From Floridanema evergladense (GTDB lineage Bacteria; Cyanobacteriota; Cyanobacteriia; Cyanobacteriales; Aerosakkonemataceae), in assembly GCF_041929205.1 (NCBI RefSeq), contig NZ_JBHFNT010000139.1: DNA of 64,000 nt, one strand, 5' to 3'. Below the pieces are notes generated by a model. It did not search any database. It was given only the letters and a program-made list of their open reading frames with translations, and was not told the DNA's origin. This document shows positions 17,493 through 26,323 of the stretch, one piece after another. The number at the start of each line of letters is the position of its first letter. Within the stretch, counting starts at the first letter, position 1. The position numbers and the translations under genes were made by a program.

Positions 17493-17538
17493 TAACAAGA
17501 TTCTCTCTTCAATCCTTAATTATTCACAGGAATTCACA

Positions 17539-20500
17539 ATGACTACTGATGTTATTTGGGCAAAAGGTTTCGGTGGTAACTTAGCCGATCTAGGCGACAG
17601 CGTAGTTATCGACAGTAGCAGCAACCTCTACATCACAGCCTTTATCACAAAGGATATAAACGGTAGTGCTGCTAACACAGGTGTCGTAGTACTCAAACTA
17701 GACAGCAGTGGCAACCCCATTTGGGTGCAAAACATTGGTAATAGATCGAGTGGTGAAATCACCATTGACAGTAGCAGCAACCTATACACAATATCCAGCT
17801 CAACAGACAGCACTGGAAATGACGTTGATATCCTAATATCCAAACTGGATAGCAGCAGCGGTAACATCACTTGGACGAAAACTTTGGGAGGTAGTGGTGA
17901 TGACTTTGCTCGGAGCATTATCACTGACAATAACGGCAACTTATACGCCACAGGACAATTCTCTGGCAGTGCCTCCATCGGGGGTACAACCCTGAATTCC
18001 CAAGGAAGCAGTGACATCGTTGTAACCAAGCTGAACAGCAGCACAGGAGATATCGTCTGGGCGAAAAGTTTGGGGGGTAGTGAGGGAGAAACTAGTTATG
18101 ACATCACCACCGACAGGAAGGGCAACTCATATATCGCAGGCTCATTTAGCGGCACTGTAATTTTCGGGAGTACGACCCTCCAGAGTTCCACTTCCAACCC
18201 AGACACCTTTGTAGCCAAACTAGACAGCAGTGGCAACATCGCTTGGGCGAAAAGTCTGGGGAGTGATGGTGTAGACAGTGCTTACAGCATCACCGCTGAC
18301 AGTAACGACAACATCTATATCACAGGCGAATTCTCTAACACCGTCACCTTCGGAAATACAAAACTGACTTCCAATAGTGGTAGTGCAGACATCTTCGTAG
18401 CCAAACTGGATAGTAGTGGCAACATTGCTTGGGCGAAAAGTCTGGGAGGTAGTGGTTATGATGGTGGTTTTGAGGTCACTACTGACACAAGTGGCAACAT
18501 CTATATCACAGGCGATTTCAATGACACTGCCACCTTCGGAACTACGACCCTGACTTCCAAAGGACGCGATGACGCATTCGTAGCCAAACTGGACAGCACT
18601 GGAAATGTCATTTGGGCGAAAAGCCTGGGGGGTAGTGATAGAAACTATGGTAATGGCATCACCAGCGACAGTAGTGGCAACGTCTACTCCACAGGTCTTT
18701 TCAGTAGCACTGCCACCTTCGGGAATACGACCCTGACTTCCAAAGGAAGCACTGATATCTTTGTCGCCAAGCTGGGAGAAATACCCACCCTGACCATTGC
18801 CCCAGGCACTAATCCCAACGAAAGAGGCACACTCAACGGCACCTTTATCGTCACCTTAGACAACCCCGCCCCCGCAGGCGGTCTCGTCGTCGATTATAGT
18901 CTGGGCGGAACTGCCACCCTCACCACCGACTACAACTTCGGCACTACCAGCACCATTACCGCCATTACTCCCAGCAGTTTTACCATTGCCCCTGGACAAA
19001 CTAAAGCCATTTTAAATGTTATCCCGGTTGATGACACAGCGATCGACCCAGGAGAAACCGTCCAACTGGTTTTAAACAGTGGTAGTAACTACAATGTCGG
19101 TACTGCCGATAACGCCACTCTGACCATTATTGATGATAATGTCCGCACGGTCAGCATTGCCCCAGGCAAAAATGCCAGCGAAAGCGGCACTGTTAAAGGC
19201 ACCTTTGTCGTCGCCTTAGACAGTCCCGCCCCCGCAGGCGGTCTGACCATCAACTATGGGGTAAGCGGCAGCGCTACCCCCACCACTGACTACACTCTCG
19301 GCAACGGCAGCAACATTACCGCCCTGAATGCCAACAGTTTCACCATTGCCGCCGGACAAAGCACCGCTACCATCAACATCACCCCCATTGATGACTCAGT
19401 TGTAGAAGGCGACGAAACTGTTCAACTGGTTTTAAATCAAGGCAATAATTACAAAGTAGGGACAGCCAATAATGCCAGCATTGTCATTGTCAGTGATGAC
19501 CTCCCCCCTGTGCAACCTCCTGTGCAACCTCCTGTGCAACCCCCTGTGCAACCTCCTGTCACCCCCACACTCCTGCCCACTATTACCGTAGCCCCAGGCA
19601 GCAATCCCAGCGAAAGAGGTAGCATCGACGGCACTTTTCTCCTCACCTTAGACAACCCCGCCCCCGCCACCGGAATCACCATCAACTACAGCATCGGCGG
19701 CACTGCTACCCGCATTGACGACTACACGATAGCCACAGGCAAAAACATTACCAACGTTACCAGCAACAGTTTTACCATTGCCCCTGGACAAACCACTGCC
19801 ACCTTAAACGTCACTCCCGTTGATGACGCAGTAAGAGACCCTAATGAAACTGTCCAACTGGTTTTAAATAGTGGTGGTAACTACAACGTCGGTGCCGCTA
19901 ATAACGCTACCCTGACCATTGCCGATGATATCCGCACCGTCAGCATTGCCCCAGGCACAAATGCTAACGAAAGAGGCAAACTCAACGGCACTTTTATCAT
20001 TACACTCGACAACCCCGCTCCCGCAGGCGGTCTGACTATCATCTATAAAGTAGCCGGAAGCGCCACCCGCACCACCGACTACACTCTGACTCCAGGCAAT
20101 AATATTGTCAATATTGCGGCTAAGACTTTTACCATTGCTGCCGGACAAACTACCGCTACCATCAACGTCAGCCCGGTTGACGATGCAGTGTTTGACCCTA
20201 ATGAAACCGTTCAACTCACGTTAGAAAAGAGCGCTCAGGATAACTACACCTTGGGTGCTACTGCTCAAGCTACCATTACCATTGTTGATAATACACCCAC
20301 CGTCACCATTGCCTCTCAAGGTTTTACCAGCGAAAAAGGTTTGGTCAATGGTCAATTTATCATCACCATAGACAACCCTGCCCCCAAAGGTGGTTTAACC
20401 ATCAACTATGGTGGAGTTGGAACTGCTAACCCTACCACTGACTACAATCTGACAATAGGTAACAATATTATCAATCTTTCTGGTACTAGTTTTACCATTG

Positions 20501-21792
20501 CTGAAGGACAAACCAAGGCTACCTTAAATGTCACTGCTGTTCCTAATAACGTATTTGACCCAGGAAAAACTGTCCAACTGGTTTTAAATAATGGTAATGG
20601 TTACAACGTCGGTGCAGCCAAGAATGCCAGCGTGGCTATTGCAGATCAAGCTGATTGTTTCTGTGACTATATTACTGTTCCTGATTTGGAGAATGTTCCT
20701 GGTGTAAGTGAATTAGAAACTTTAAATCCGATTTATAGAATCTTAGATGGTAATAACAAAGCTAATTTTCTCTTTGGTGGGAGTCGGAATGATGAAATTT
20801 TCGGGTTTGAAGGCAATGATTTATTACTAGGGAAAAGTGGTAATGATAATTTAGTTGGTGGCAAAGGAAATGACCAATGTTTTGGCAGTGAAGATACGGA
20901 TTGGGTAGCTGGTGGTGAAGGCGATGATTTCCTCAACGGCAACCAAAGTGATGATTACGTTAACGGGAACCAAGGTAATGATACAGTGCGCGGCGGTCAA
21001 AGTAATGATTTAGTGCGCGGTGGTCAAGATAATGATATCCTCTACGGTGACAAAGGAGATGATATTTTAGCTGGCGATAAAGGCGACGATACAATCTTTG
21101 GCTGTGGTGCTGAGAATTTATCAGGTAGTACCGATGATGATGTAATTTTTGGCGGTAGCGGTAATGATGTATTGTTCGGTAACACTGGGATCGATCTGAT
21201 TTTTGGTCAGGATGGTAATGATACAGGTTATGGTGGTCAAGGACAGGACTTTGTGGTAGGGGGAAATGGAGATGATTTGTTGTTTGGCGATTTAGGCAAT
21301 GATTTTATCTGCGGTGATGATGGCAATGATACGCTCTACGGCGGCAATGCAACTAAGACTTCTGAAAGTGATAATGATGAACTTTGTGGTGGCAAAGGGA
21401 ATGATTTACTCTTTGGCAATTTAGGGGATGATTGGCTCAATGGTGATCAGGGTAATGATTCGATTTATGGGGGTAAAGGTGATGATACTTTAATTGGTGG
21501 AGTTGGTGATGATTTCCTCAGTGGCGATCTAGGTAATGATTCGATTTCTGGTGGGAATGGAAGCGATCGATTTGTGTTAGCTTCTGGCAAAGGTGGCGAT
21601 CTGATTACTGATTTCCAAGATGGGGTGGATTTCTTAGCTTTATCTGGTGGTTTAACTTTCCAACAACTAGCGTTTACCCAAAGTGGAAATAATACGGTTA
21701 TTACTCAGCTTGGTAGTAATCAATTGTTGGCAACTTTGAATGGAATTGCTGTTAATTTGATTACGCAAGCAGATTTTGTTTCTTTGCCTTAG
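17539..21792 (+). CDS. SBBP/Calx-beta/RTX giant extracellular protein, paralogue 2
   Basis: This 1417-residue protein has the same architecture as the gene at 12431: about seven SBBP repeats (1-410), five Calx-beta domains (416-1030), RTX repeats (about 1075-1345) and a C-terminal secretion-type end. It differs by a proline linker of PPVQ repeats between Calx-beta 2 and 3 (nt 19504-19572), where paralogue 1 has shorter spacers. The SBBP part has diverged strongly, while the final 380 bp are almost identical to paralogue 1. No signal peptide or transporter gene is present. A role as a Ca-dependent surface or released protein is inferred. RBS CAGGAAT precedes the start. Confidence 0.88.
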   Translation: MTTDVIWAKGFGGNLADLGDSVVIDSSSNLYITAFITKDINGSAANTGVVVLKLDSSGNPIWVQNIGNRSSGEITIDSSSNLYTISSSTDSTGNDVDILISKLDSSSGNITWTKTLGGSGDDFARSIITDNNGNLYATGQFSGSASIGGTTLNSQGSSDIVVTKLNSSTGDIVWAKSLGGSEGETSYDITTDRKGNSYIAGSFSGTVIFGSTTLQSSTSNPDTFVAKLDSSGNIAWAKSLGSDGVDSAYSITADSNDNIYITGEFSNTVTFGNTKLTSNSGSADIFVAKLDSSGNIAWAKSLGGSGYDGGFEVTTDTSGNIYITGDFNDTATFGTTTLTSKGRDDAFVAKLDSTGNVIWAKSLGGSDRNYGNGITSDSSGNVYSTGLFSSTATFGNTTLTSKGSTDIFVAKLGEIPTLTIAPGTNPNERGTLNGTFIVTLDNPAPAGGLVVDYSLGGTATLTTDYNFGTTSTITAITPSSFTIAPGQTKAILNVIPVDDTAIDPGETVQLVLNSGSNYNVGTADNATLTIIDDNVRTVSIAPGKNASESGTVKGTFVVALDSPAPAGGLTINYGVSGSATPTTDYTLGNGSNITALNANSFTIAAGQSTATINITPIDDSVVEGDETVQLVLNQGNNYKVGTANNASIVIVSDDLPPVQPPVQPPVQPPVQPPVTPTLLPTITVAPGSNPSERGSIDGTFLLTLDNPAPATGITINYSIGGTATRIDDYTIATGKNITNVTSNSFTIAPGQTTATLNVTPVDDAVRDPNETVQLVLNSGGNYNVGAANNATLTIADDIRTVSIAPGTNANERGKLNGTFIITLDNPAPAGGLTIIYKVAGSATRTTDYTLTPGNNIVNIAAKTFTIAAGQTTATINVSPVDDAVFDPNETVQLTLEKSAQDNYTLGATAQATITIVDNTPTVTIASQGFTSEKGLVNGQFIITIDNPAPKGGLTINYGGVGTANPTTDYNLTIGNNIINLSGTSFTIAEGQTKATLNVTAVPNNVFDPGKTVQLVLNNGNGYNVGAAKNASVAIADQADCFCDYITVPDLENVPGVSELETLNPIYRILDGNNKANFLFGGSRNDEIFGFEGNDLLLGKSGNDNLVGGKGNDQCFGSEDTDWVAGGEGDDFLNGNQSDDYVNGNQGNDTVRGGQSNDLVRGGQDNDILYGDKGDDILAGDKGDDTIFGCGAENLSGSTDDDVIFGGSGNDVLFGNTGIDLIFGQDGNDTGYGGQGQDFVVGGNGDDLLFGDLGNDFICGDDGNDTLYGGNATKTSESDNDELCGGKGNDLLFGNLGDDWLNGDQGNDSIYGGKGDDTLIGGVGDDFLSGDLGNDSISGGNGSDRFVLASGKGGDLITDFQDGVDFLALSGGLTFQQLAFTQSGNNTVITQLGSNQLLATLNGIAVNLITQADFVSLP
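19504..19572 (+). repeat. In-frame proline-linker tandem repeat
   Basis: Four 12-bp units of CCTGTGCAACCT/C type encode repeated PPVQ between Calx-beta domains 2 and 3 of RTX paralogue 2. Units of this kind change number readily by slippage and would change linker length without a frameshift. Confidence 0.85.
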
Positions 21793-21799
21793 TTTGGTA

Positions 21800-21834
21800 C
21801 GTTGTTGCGCTTTAGCGAAGATAGCGCAACAACA
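21800..21834 (+). terminator. Hairpin after RTX gene 2
   Basis: An 11-bp stem (GTTGTTGCGCT with AGCGCAACAAC) lies 8 bp after the stop codon and is the near-copy of the hairpin at 16744. The outer base pairs of that hairpin are lost here. There is no direct U-tract. Confidence 0.65.
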
Positions 21835-21986
21835 TACTTATCTCTAACTTAATTTTTGACCTTTTTCCCTCTTGTTGATAACTCAGTAGTTGACCCCTAT
21901 AAAGATTACGGTGTCACAGAATACAAAAGCCAAAAGCGATCGCTATGAGAGGAAAAACTTCTTGGTTTACTGATTAAATTAATTCC

Positions 21987-23267
21987 ATGACTAAAATAAC
22001 ATCTACTGAGATTGCCCACATTCTCTACGGTTCGCCCTTGAGCCGTCCTAAAAATGCAATCTTTGCCATCATTGTTCTGGTTGTGCTGTTACTAGCCAGT
22101 ACGTTTTCGTTATTCCGTGTCTACTTTTCGACCCTCTCCCCAGCGGCTGTACAGGTTTACATCATGGGCTTGCTGGGCACGTTCCTGGTGACGCTGCTCC
22201 CCCTTGCCATTCTGTGGTTTCTGGATCGACGTGAACCAGAATCTCGCTGGCTTTATGTGATTGCCTTGCTGTGGGGGGCGCTGATTTCCTCTGGAATTGC
22301 CTTTCCCACTAACAACGTTTTCTTCAAGAGTATAGGTGATTTTGTGGCGCTTCACCCTGAGATCAAAGGCGTTTTGGGTGAAGATGCCGTGATGCTGCTG
22401 ACCGCCCCAATTGCAGGACCACTGGTGGAGGAAACAGCCAAAGGGCTGGGAGTTTTGCTGTTGTTCTGGCTATTCCGAAGTGAGTTTGATAATGTGCGCG
22501 ACGGCTTCATTTATGGAGCATTGGTCGGCATTGGCTTTAATTTGCAGGAAACTCCTTTTTACATCACCAAAGGATTTATCAGCACAGGAGATATCCCGCT
22601 ATATTATGAAATCGCCGCTCGCCTTGCGATATTTGGATTTGCGGGTCATCCCCTATTTACAGGATTGTTTGGGGCAGGGCTGGGGTTAGCCCGTCAAACC
22701 ACCCGTCGCTGGTTGCGCTATGCGGCTCCGGCGGGAGGCTGGCTGCTGGGGTTTTCGGCTCATTTCCTCAACAATATGATCGGGTTGACGATCGCACTGG
22801 TCATCTATTTTCAGACGGGCAAACCTGTGGCTGATACATCCGCGACTGTCACACCAGCTGTGGTGGCACCTTTCCTCAATCAGTGGGTACAGCAAAGCGC
22901 CATAAAACTGGTAATGTTTTTCCCGTTTTTCTTGATTGTGGGCGTGATGCTCTGGCAGAGCGGCATTTGGGAGCGGAATGTGATTCGAGAACAGCTTGCT
23001 GATGAACAGGAACCTGTGATTACGCCGGAAGAGTATGAAGCTGTGAAGGGCGATCGCATCTTCCAAACCCGCCGCATTCCAGGATACAATCGCCGCACTT
23101 CTGCCGCCATTGTGAGAGCGCAGAATGAACTGGCATTTCGCAAATGGCGGGTGCAGCATCAGGGTCAGGATGTAGAAACCGATACCCTGGTGACATCCTG
23201 GCGCGAGGAATTGCTGCGCCTGCGTGATGCGAAAATGCTGAACCAGCCCAGTAGTCAACCAGTTTAG
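21987..23267 (+). CDS. PrsW-like intramembrane metalloprotease, paralogue 2
   Basis: This 426-residue multi-pass membrane protein is closely related over its whole length to the one at 8208. It keeps LVEETAKG near 145-152, DGFIYGALVGIGFNLQETPF near 173, GHPLFTGLFGAGLG near 220 and AHFLNNMIG near 257, as well as the cytosolic tail PVITPEEYEAVKGDR. Its codons are richer in G and C than those of paralogue 1, so it may come from a separate acquisition or an old divergence rather than from a recent tandem copy. It is followed at 12 bp by a small membrane protein gene and then by a lipase gene, suggesting a transcript. Confidence 0.8.
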   Translation: MTKITSTEIAHILYGSPLSRPKNAIFAIIVLVVLLLASTFSLFRVYFSTLSPAAVQVYIMGLLGTFLVTLLPLAILWFLDRREPESRWLYVIALLWGALISSGIAFPTNNVFFKSIGDFVALHPEIKGVLGEDAVMLLTAPIAGPLVEETAKGLGVLLLFWLFRSEFDNVRDGFIYGALVGIGFNLQETPFYITKGFISTGDIPLYYEIAARLAIFGFAGHPLFTGLFGAGLGLARQTTRRWLRYAAPAGGWLLGFSAHFLNNMIGLTIALVIYFQTGKPVADTSATVTPAVVAPFLNQWVQQSAIKLVMFFPFFLIVGVMLWQSGIWERNVIREQLADEQEPVITPEEYEAVKGDRIFQTRRIPGYNRRTSAAIVRAQNELAFRKWRVQHQGQDVETDTLVTSWREELLRLRDAKMLNQPSSQPV

Positions 23268-23279
23268 TGGCGGGGGTGT

Positions 23280-23765
23280 ATGTTCACCGCAGTCCTAATG
23301 CCTGATTTCCATCTCAATAGCCCATCAATCGCGATCGCTATGGATCATCCCGCTAAAGTTAACTTAAAAGTCCGCAACTTAATTCTAGATTATGCGCTGG
23401 GTGCGGCGATCGTTGCTCTGCTGCCAATTCCCAACATTGGTTTATTGCAAGCGATCGTCCTGGTGCTGCTCAACATTTTACTGGTGATTGGGATTGCCCG
23501 CCTCTGGCAGTTCCAGAAGGGAGGCGGTCTCTTAGCCAGGGTTGGCATTCTGTTTGGGATCGCTGGCGCAGTTTTGATGGGGTTCCTGGTCTGGTTATTG
23601 ACAGTGGCAGTGGGAGTCATTGTGCCGCTGATTGGGGCGTTAGCACCTGGAATGTTTGCCTTCTCTTATTTCTGGGGTGTGGGGCAAGCTGTCAATCATT
23701 TCTATGTCAGCAAATTGTCTTTCACCTCAGATCGTCCTCCATCTGGTGAGCAAGATGAGATTTAA
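23280..23765 (+). CDS. Small membrane protein, unknown function
   Basis: This protein of up to 161 residues has four hydrophobic helices: ALGAAIVALLPIPNIGLLQA, IVLVLLNILLVIGIARLW, VGILFGIAGAVLMGFLVWLL and VGVIVPLIGALAPGMFAFSY. The start is uncertain: the ATG at 23280 has little ribosome-site support, and the ATG at 23340 (MDHPAKVN) would give 141 residues. It is 12 bp after the PrsW-like gene and overlaps the start of the following lipase gene by 11 bp, so the three are probably translationally coupled. I do not recognise a family. Confidence 0.6.
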   Translation: MFTAVLMPDFHLNSPSIAIAMDHPAKVNLKVRNLILDYALGAAIVALLPIPNIGLLQAIVLVLLNILLVIGIARLWQFQKGGGLLARVGILFGIAGAVLMGFLVWLLTVAVGVIVPLIGALAPGMFAFSYFWGVGQAVNHFYVSKLSFTSDRPPSGEQDEI

Positions 23766-24927
23766 CCGCCGATTTTTACTCTGGTCTGGATTAGGCACTA
23801 CGATCGCGGCAGTATTTGGGCGCGAACAGTTGCAGCAGCAAGCGTTGCAAGCCGAACAAGCTAAATTGCGGCAATTGTACGATCCAACTCAACTGGTTGA
23901 ATCTGCCTTTGGCGCTGACCTGACTGCAATTAAAGATTCGGTCGCTGTGCAACAGAGTGCTAAACTGCGATCGCCGACCATTCCCTACAACCGCGAGTGG
24001 TCTAAGCTGTTGATTACTGGCAGCAAGCTCTGTACCCAGCAATATCTCAAGGGTAAATATGACGCGAATTATGACGGTAGGATTTCAGCCTTACCACTCT
24101 ATACAACAGGCTTTAAACCCTTTCGCCAAATTACATCCTTTAAAGCAGCCGAACGAGTGGAAGAGGCAATTCCCTTTGAAGTGCCACTCGCAGCGTTAGC
24201 AAACACTCCTGAGAACCTGAATGAATTGGGCGATCGCGTCAACCAAACAAAAGATATCATTCAGAATCAAGTCAAGCAGGTGGTAAATTTGAGACAACAA
24301 ATCCCGGTTTATTACGGGTTTTTGTTGTCTTCTCCCAAGATGAATATCCTAATGTTTCGAGGGACTCAGCGCCAACTGGAATGGTTAGAAAATATCCTGG
24401 CGATTCAAACAAACTACGTTCATCCAGTAAAGGGAACGGTCATTGGTAAAGTTCACTCCGGTATTTATAACTTTTATCAAACGCATTTAGCCGCAGCCGT
24501 CAAGAAAGCAGTTCAATCCTTAGATCCTAAGAAACCGCTGATAATTTCTGGACACAGTTTGGGGGCGGCTCTGACGACCTTTGCCGCGATCGATCTAGCC
24601 CTGATTTTCCCAGCGTTACGACCCAGTATTCAGGTTTATACCTACGCGGGTCCCCGGTTAGGCAACAAGGCTTTTGTGGAAGCCCACAGCCAGTTGCTTC
24701 CCAATCACTATCGCATCACCAATCTGGCAGACATGATTCCCATGCTGCCCTTAAGCAAACTACTCAAGGATGACTTTGTGCACGTGGGAGAGTCATGGTC
24801 GTTTCTTTCCCAACAGGGCGACATTATGCCCAATCATTTTGTGGAAACTTATCGCCAAGCCATTGAGCAAGGAGCAGAAACCCGGTCAGATAAGGGCTTT
24901 GATAATTTACGAGTGCGTTTGTCGTAG
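23755..24927 (+). CDS. Lipase class 3 family protein
   Basis: This 390-residue alpha/beta hydrolase starts at ATG 23755, which overlaps the previous gene; an earlier in-frame start at 23656 would only extend it into that gene. The nucleophile elbow is SGHSLGAALTTF near 264-275. Other triad candidates are the Asp in NLADMIPM near 325 and the His in MPNHFVETY near 362. FRGTQRQLEWL near 200 is the oxyanion-region motif of class 3 lipases. The N-terminus (NRRFLLWSGLGTTIAAVFG) is a signal peptide or anchor, placing it outside the cytosol. It would act on glycerolipids. Cotranscription with the PrsW-like gene is likely. Confidence 0.82.
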   Translation: MRFNRRFLLWSGLGTTIAAVFGREQLQQQALQAEQAKLRQLYDPTQLVESAFGADLTAIKDSVAVQQSAKLRSPTIPYNREWSKLLITGSKLCTQQYLKGKYDANYDGRISALPLYTTGFKPFRQITSFKAAERVEEAIPFEVPLAALANTPENLNELGDRVNQTKDIIQNQVKQVVNLRQQIPVYYGFLLSSPKMNILMFRGTQRQLEWLENILAIQTNYVHPVKGTVIGKVHSGIYNFYQTHLAAAVKKAVQSLDPKKPLIISGHSLGAALTTFAAIDLALIFPALRPSIQVYTYAGPRLGNKAFVEAHSQLLPNHYRITNLADMIPMLPLSKLLKDDFVHVGESWSFLSQQGDIMPNHFVETYRQAIEQGAETRSDKGFDNLRVRLS

Positions 24928-24992
24928 AAAACTGGATTTGCGATCGGCATAGCTTTGTTAACCGTGTCAACCATTGATCAGGAGTATTAACC

Positions 24993-25679
24993 ATGCAAGT
25001 TGAATTGATGTACCAAAATGCCTACACTCTGGGGCGCATCCGTCTGGCAGGAGGAGAACAGGTGCGGGTAGAGGCCGCCTCGATGGTGGGTATGTCTGGC
25101 GGCGTTACCCTGGAAACTAAGGCTACGGGAGGCTTTATGCAATCATTGAAGCGATCGCTCCTTGGCGGCGAAAGCTTCTTCCAAAATGTCTACACGGCTC
25201 CAGGCGAGGGGGGCGATGTGCTGGTGGCTCCCTCCCTCCCTGGCGACCTGACCATTCTAGACATCACTGAGCCGATGCTGGTGCAGTCTGGGTCCTACGT
25301 GGCATCTGCTATGGGGGTTGAGATTGACTCGAAGTGGGGCGGCTCGAAGTCGTTCTTTGGTACGGGTGGAGGGCTGTTTATGCTGCGTGCCCAGGGCACG
25401 GGGCAAATGGTAGTGTCCTCCTATGGAGCAATTCATGAAATCACCCTAGCGGCGGGTCAGTTGTTCACCATCGATACCGGACACCTGGTAGCGCTGCCCG
25501 AATCGATGCCCTTCCAGACCCGCTCCATTGGCGGTATGAAGACCTTCCTGTTTAGCGGTGAAGGGTTCGTGGTCGATCTCAGGGGACCTGGCAAGTTTTT
25601 GATTCAAACGCGATCGCAGGATCAATTTCTCTCCTGGCTAATCCCCAAGCTGCCCCAGTCCAGCAGCAGTAGCAGTTGA
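24993..25679 (+). CDS. AIM24/TIGR00266 family protein
   Basis: This 228-residue beta-rich protein is built of repeated jelly-roll-like strands. The family landmarks are VRVEAASMVGMSGGVTLETK near 27, LGGESFFQNVYTA near 55 and VQSGSYVASA near 93. The tail is a serine run. The family is widespread in bacteria with no settled biochemical role; the yeast namesake is mitochondrial. RBS CAGGAG lies 9 bp before the start. It shares strand and GC-leaning codon use with the neighbouring lipase and CPBP genes. Confidence 0.78.
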   Translation: MQVELMYQNAYTLGRIRLAGGEQVRVEAASMVGMSGGVTLETKATGGFMQSLKRSLLGGESFFQNVYTAPGEGGDVLVAPSLPGDLTILDITEPMLVQSGSYVASAMGVEIDSKWGGSKSFFGTGGGLFMLRAQGTGQMVVSSYGAIHEITLAAGQLFTIDTGHLVALPESMPFQTRSIGGMKTFLFSGEGFVVDLRGPGKFLIQTRSQDQFLSWLIPKLPQSSSSSS

Positions 25680-25719
25680 TGTTCATTTCTAAGCAAACCG
25701 TTTTTCCTACAGGACGTTT

Positions 25720-26220
25720 ATGGTTTTCCCTGACTCCGATCCATCCCCACCCCAATCCACCTCTGTCACGGCTTTGCGAGCAATCTACGGGCAGCCCAGT
25801 CAGGCGGGATTTGGCAGTGCCGTGTTTGATGAAATCATTGAACCAGGAACAGATCTAGAACCTATTGCGTTGCGATATTATCAACACTTTGTTGGTAAGC
25901 TTTGGGAGCAGTTTGGCGCAGATGCTTGGATGAGTACCTGGAAACAGGTCTATGCGCGGACTGGCGGTGTTACGCCGGATATTGTGGCAGAACTGAGGGC
26001 GATCGCCGATCCAGCAGCGGCTCAGTTTGTCCCCGTCTTGCTGCTGGCAGACACTGACGATCGCACCAAAGCAGAGCAAGCATTGGCAGCCGTTTTTGAT
26101 AATTCACAGGTCAGTGACTTGAGAGTATATGCGATCGGTGATGGTGCCGCCCTGTCCGGCTTGCTTGTGGCTGGATACCGTCCAAACGAAATCACGATTC
26201 TGATTTCGTTAATTGATTGA
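25720..26220 (+). CDS. Hypothetical protein
   Basis: This 166-residue soluble protein has no signal peptide or membrane segment. The middle (IALRYYQHFVGKLWEQFGADAW) is helical, and the C-terminal half (FVPVLLLADTDDRTKAEQAL) has an alternating beta/alpha pattern. I do not recognise the family. RBS AGGAC lies just before the start. It is 40 bp after the AIM24-like gene and is followed by a hairpin, so it probably ends that transcript. Confidence 0.55.
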   Translation: MVFPDSDPSPPQSTSVTALRAIYGQPSQAGFGSAVFDEIIEPGTDLEPIALRYYQHFVGKLWEQFGADAWMSTWKQVYARTGGVTPDIVAELRAIADPAAAQFVPVLLLADTDDRTKAEQALAAVFDNSQVSDLRVYAIGDGAALSGLLVAGYRPNEITILISLID

Positions 26221-26229
26221 AGTTAGTAA

Positions 26230-26254
26230 GTTGGGTTGAAGCACGAAACCCAAC
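26230..26254 (+). terminator. Hairpin repeat/terminator candidate
   Basis: The perfect arms GTTGGGTT and AACCCAAC flank a 9-nt loop, 9 bp after the preceding stop codon. This is a common dispersed hairpin type in cyanobacterial intergenic DNA. There is no U-tract. Confidence 0.45.
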
Positions 26255-26323
26255 CTCCGCAAGGGTTACGCTACGCTAACCCACCCTGCAATGAAATTAT
26301 CCTTTCCTAACTGGAGATCGCCA

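Larger units (their letters stand above)
17083..17538. other. Gene-free stretch between CsbD and RTX gene 2
   Basis: This gap contains a GGGGATT and AATCCCC-TTTTTT pair (17121-17190, long loop; a weak terminator candidate for csbD), MITE copy 2 (17281-17399) and an 89-bp gene fragment (17404-17492). The last 40 bp before RTX gene 2 resemble the leader of RTX gene 1 (TTAATTATTCACAGGAATTC against TTAATTCACAGGAGTTC), so the leader was duplicated with the gene. Confidence 0.7.

Noticed and set aside
22686..23258. 190-codon minus-strand ORF opposite PrsW-like paralogue 2
   Set aside because: Antisense shadow of a motif-supported gene; no ribosome site and no recognisable domain.
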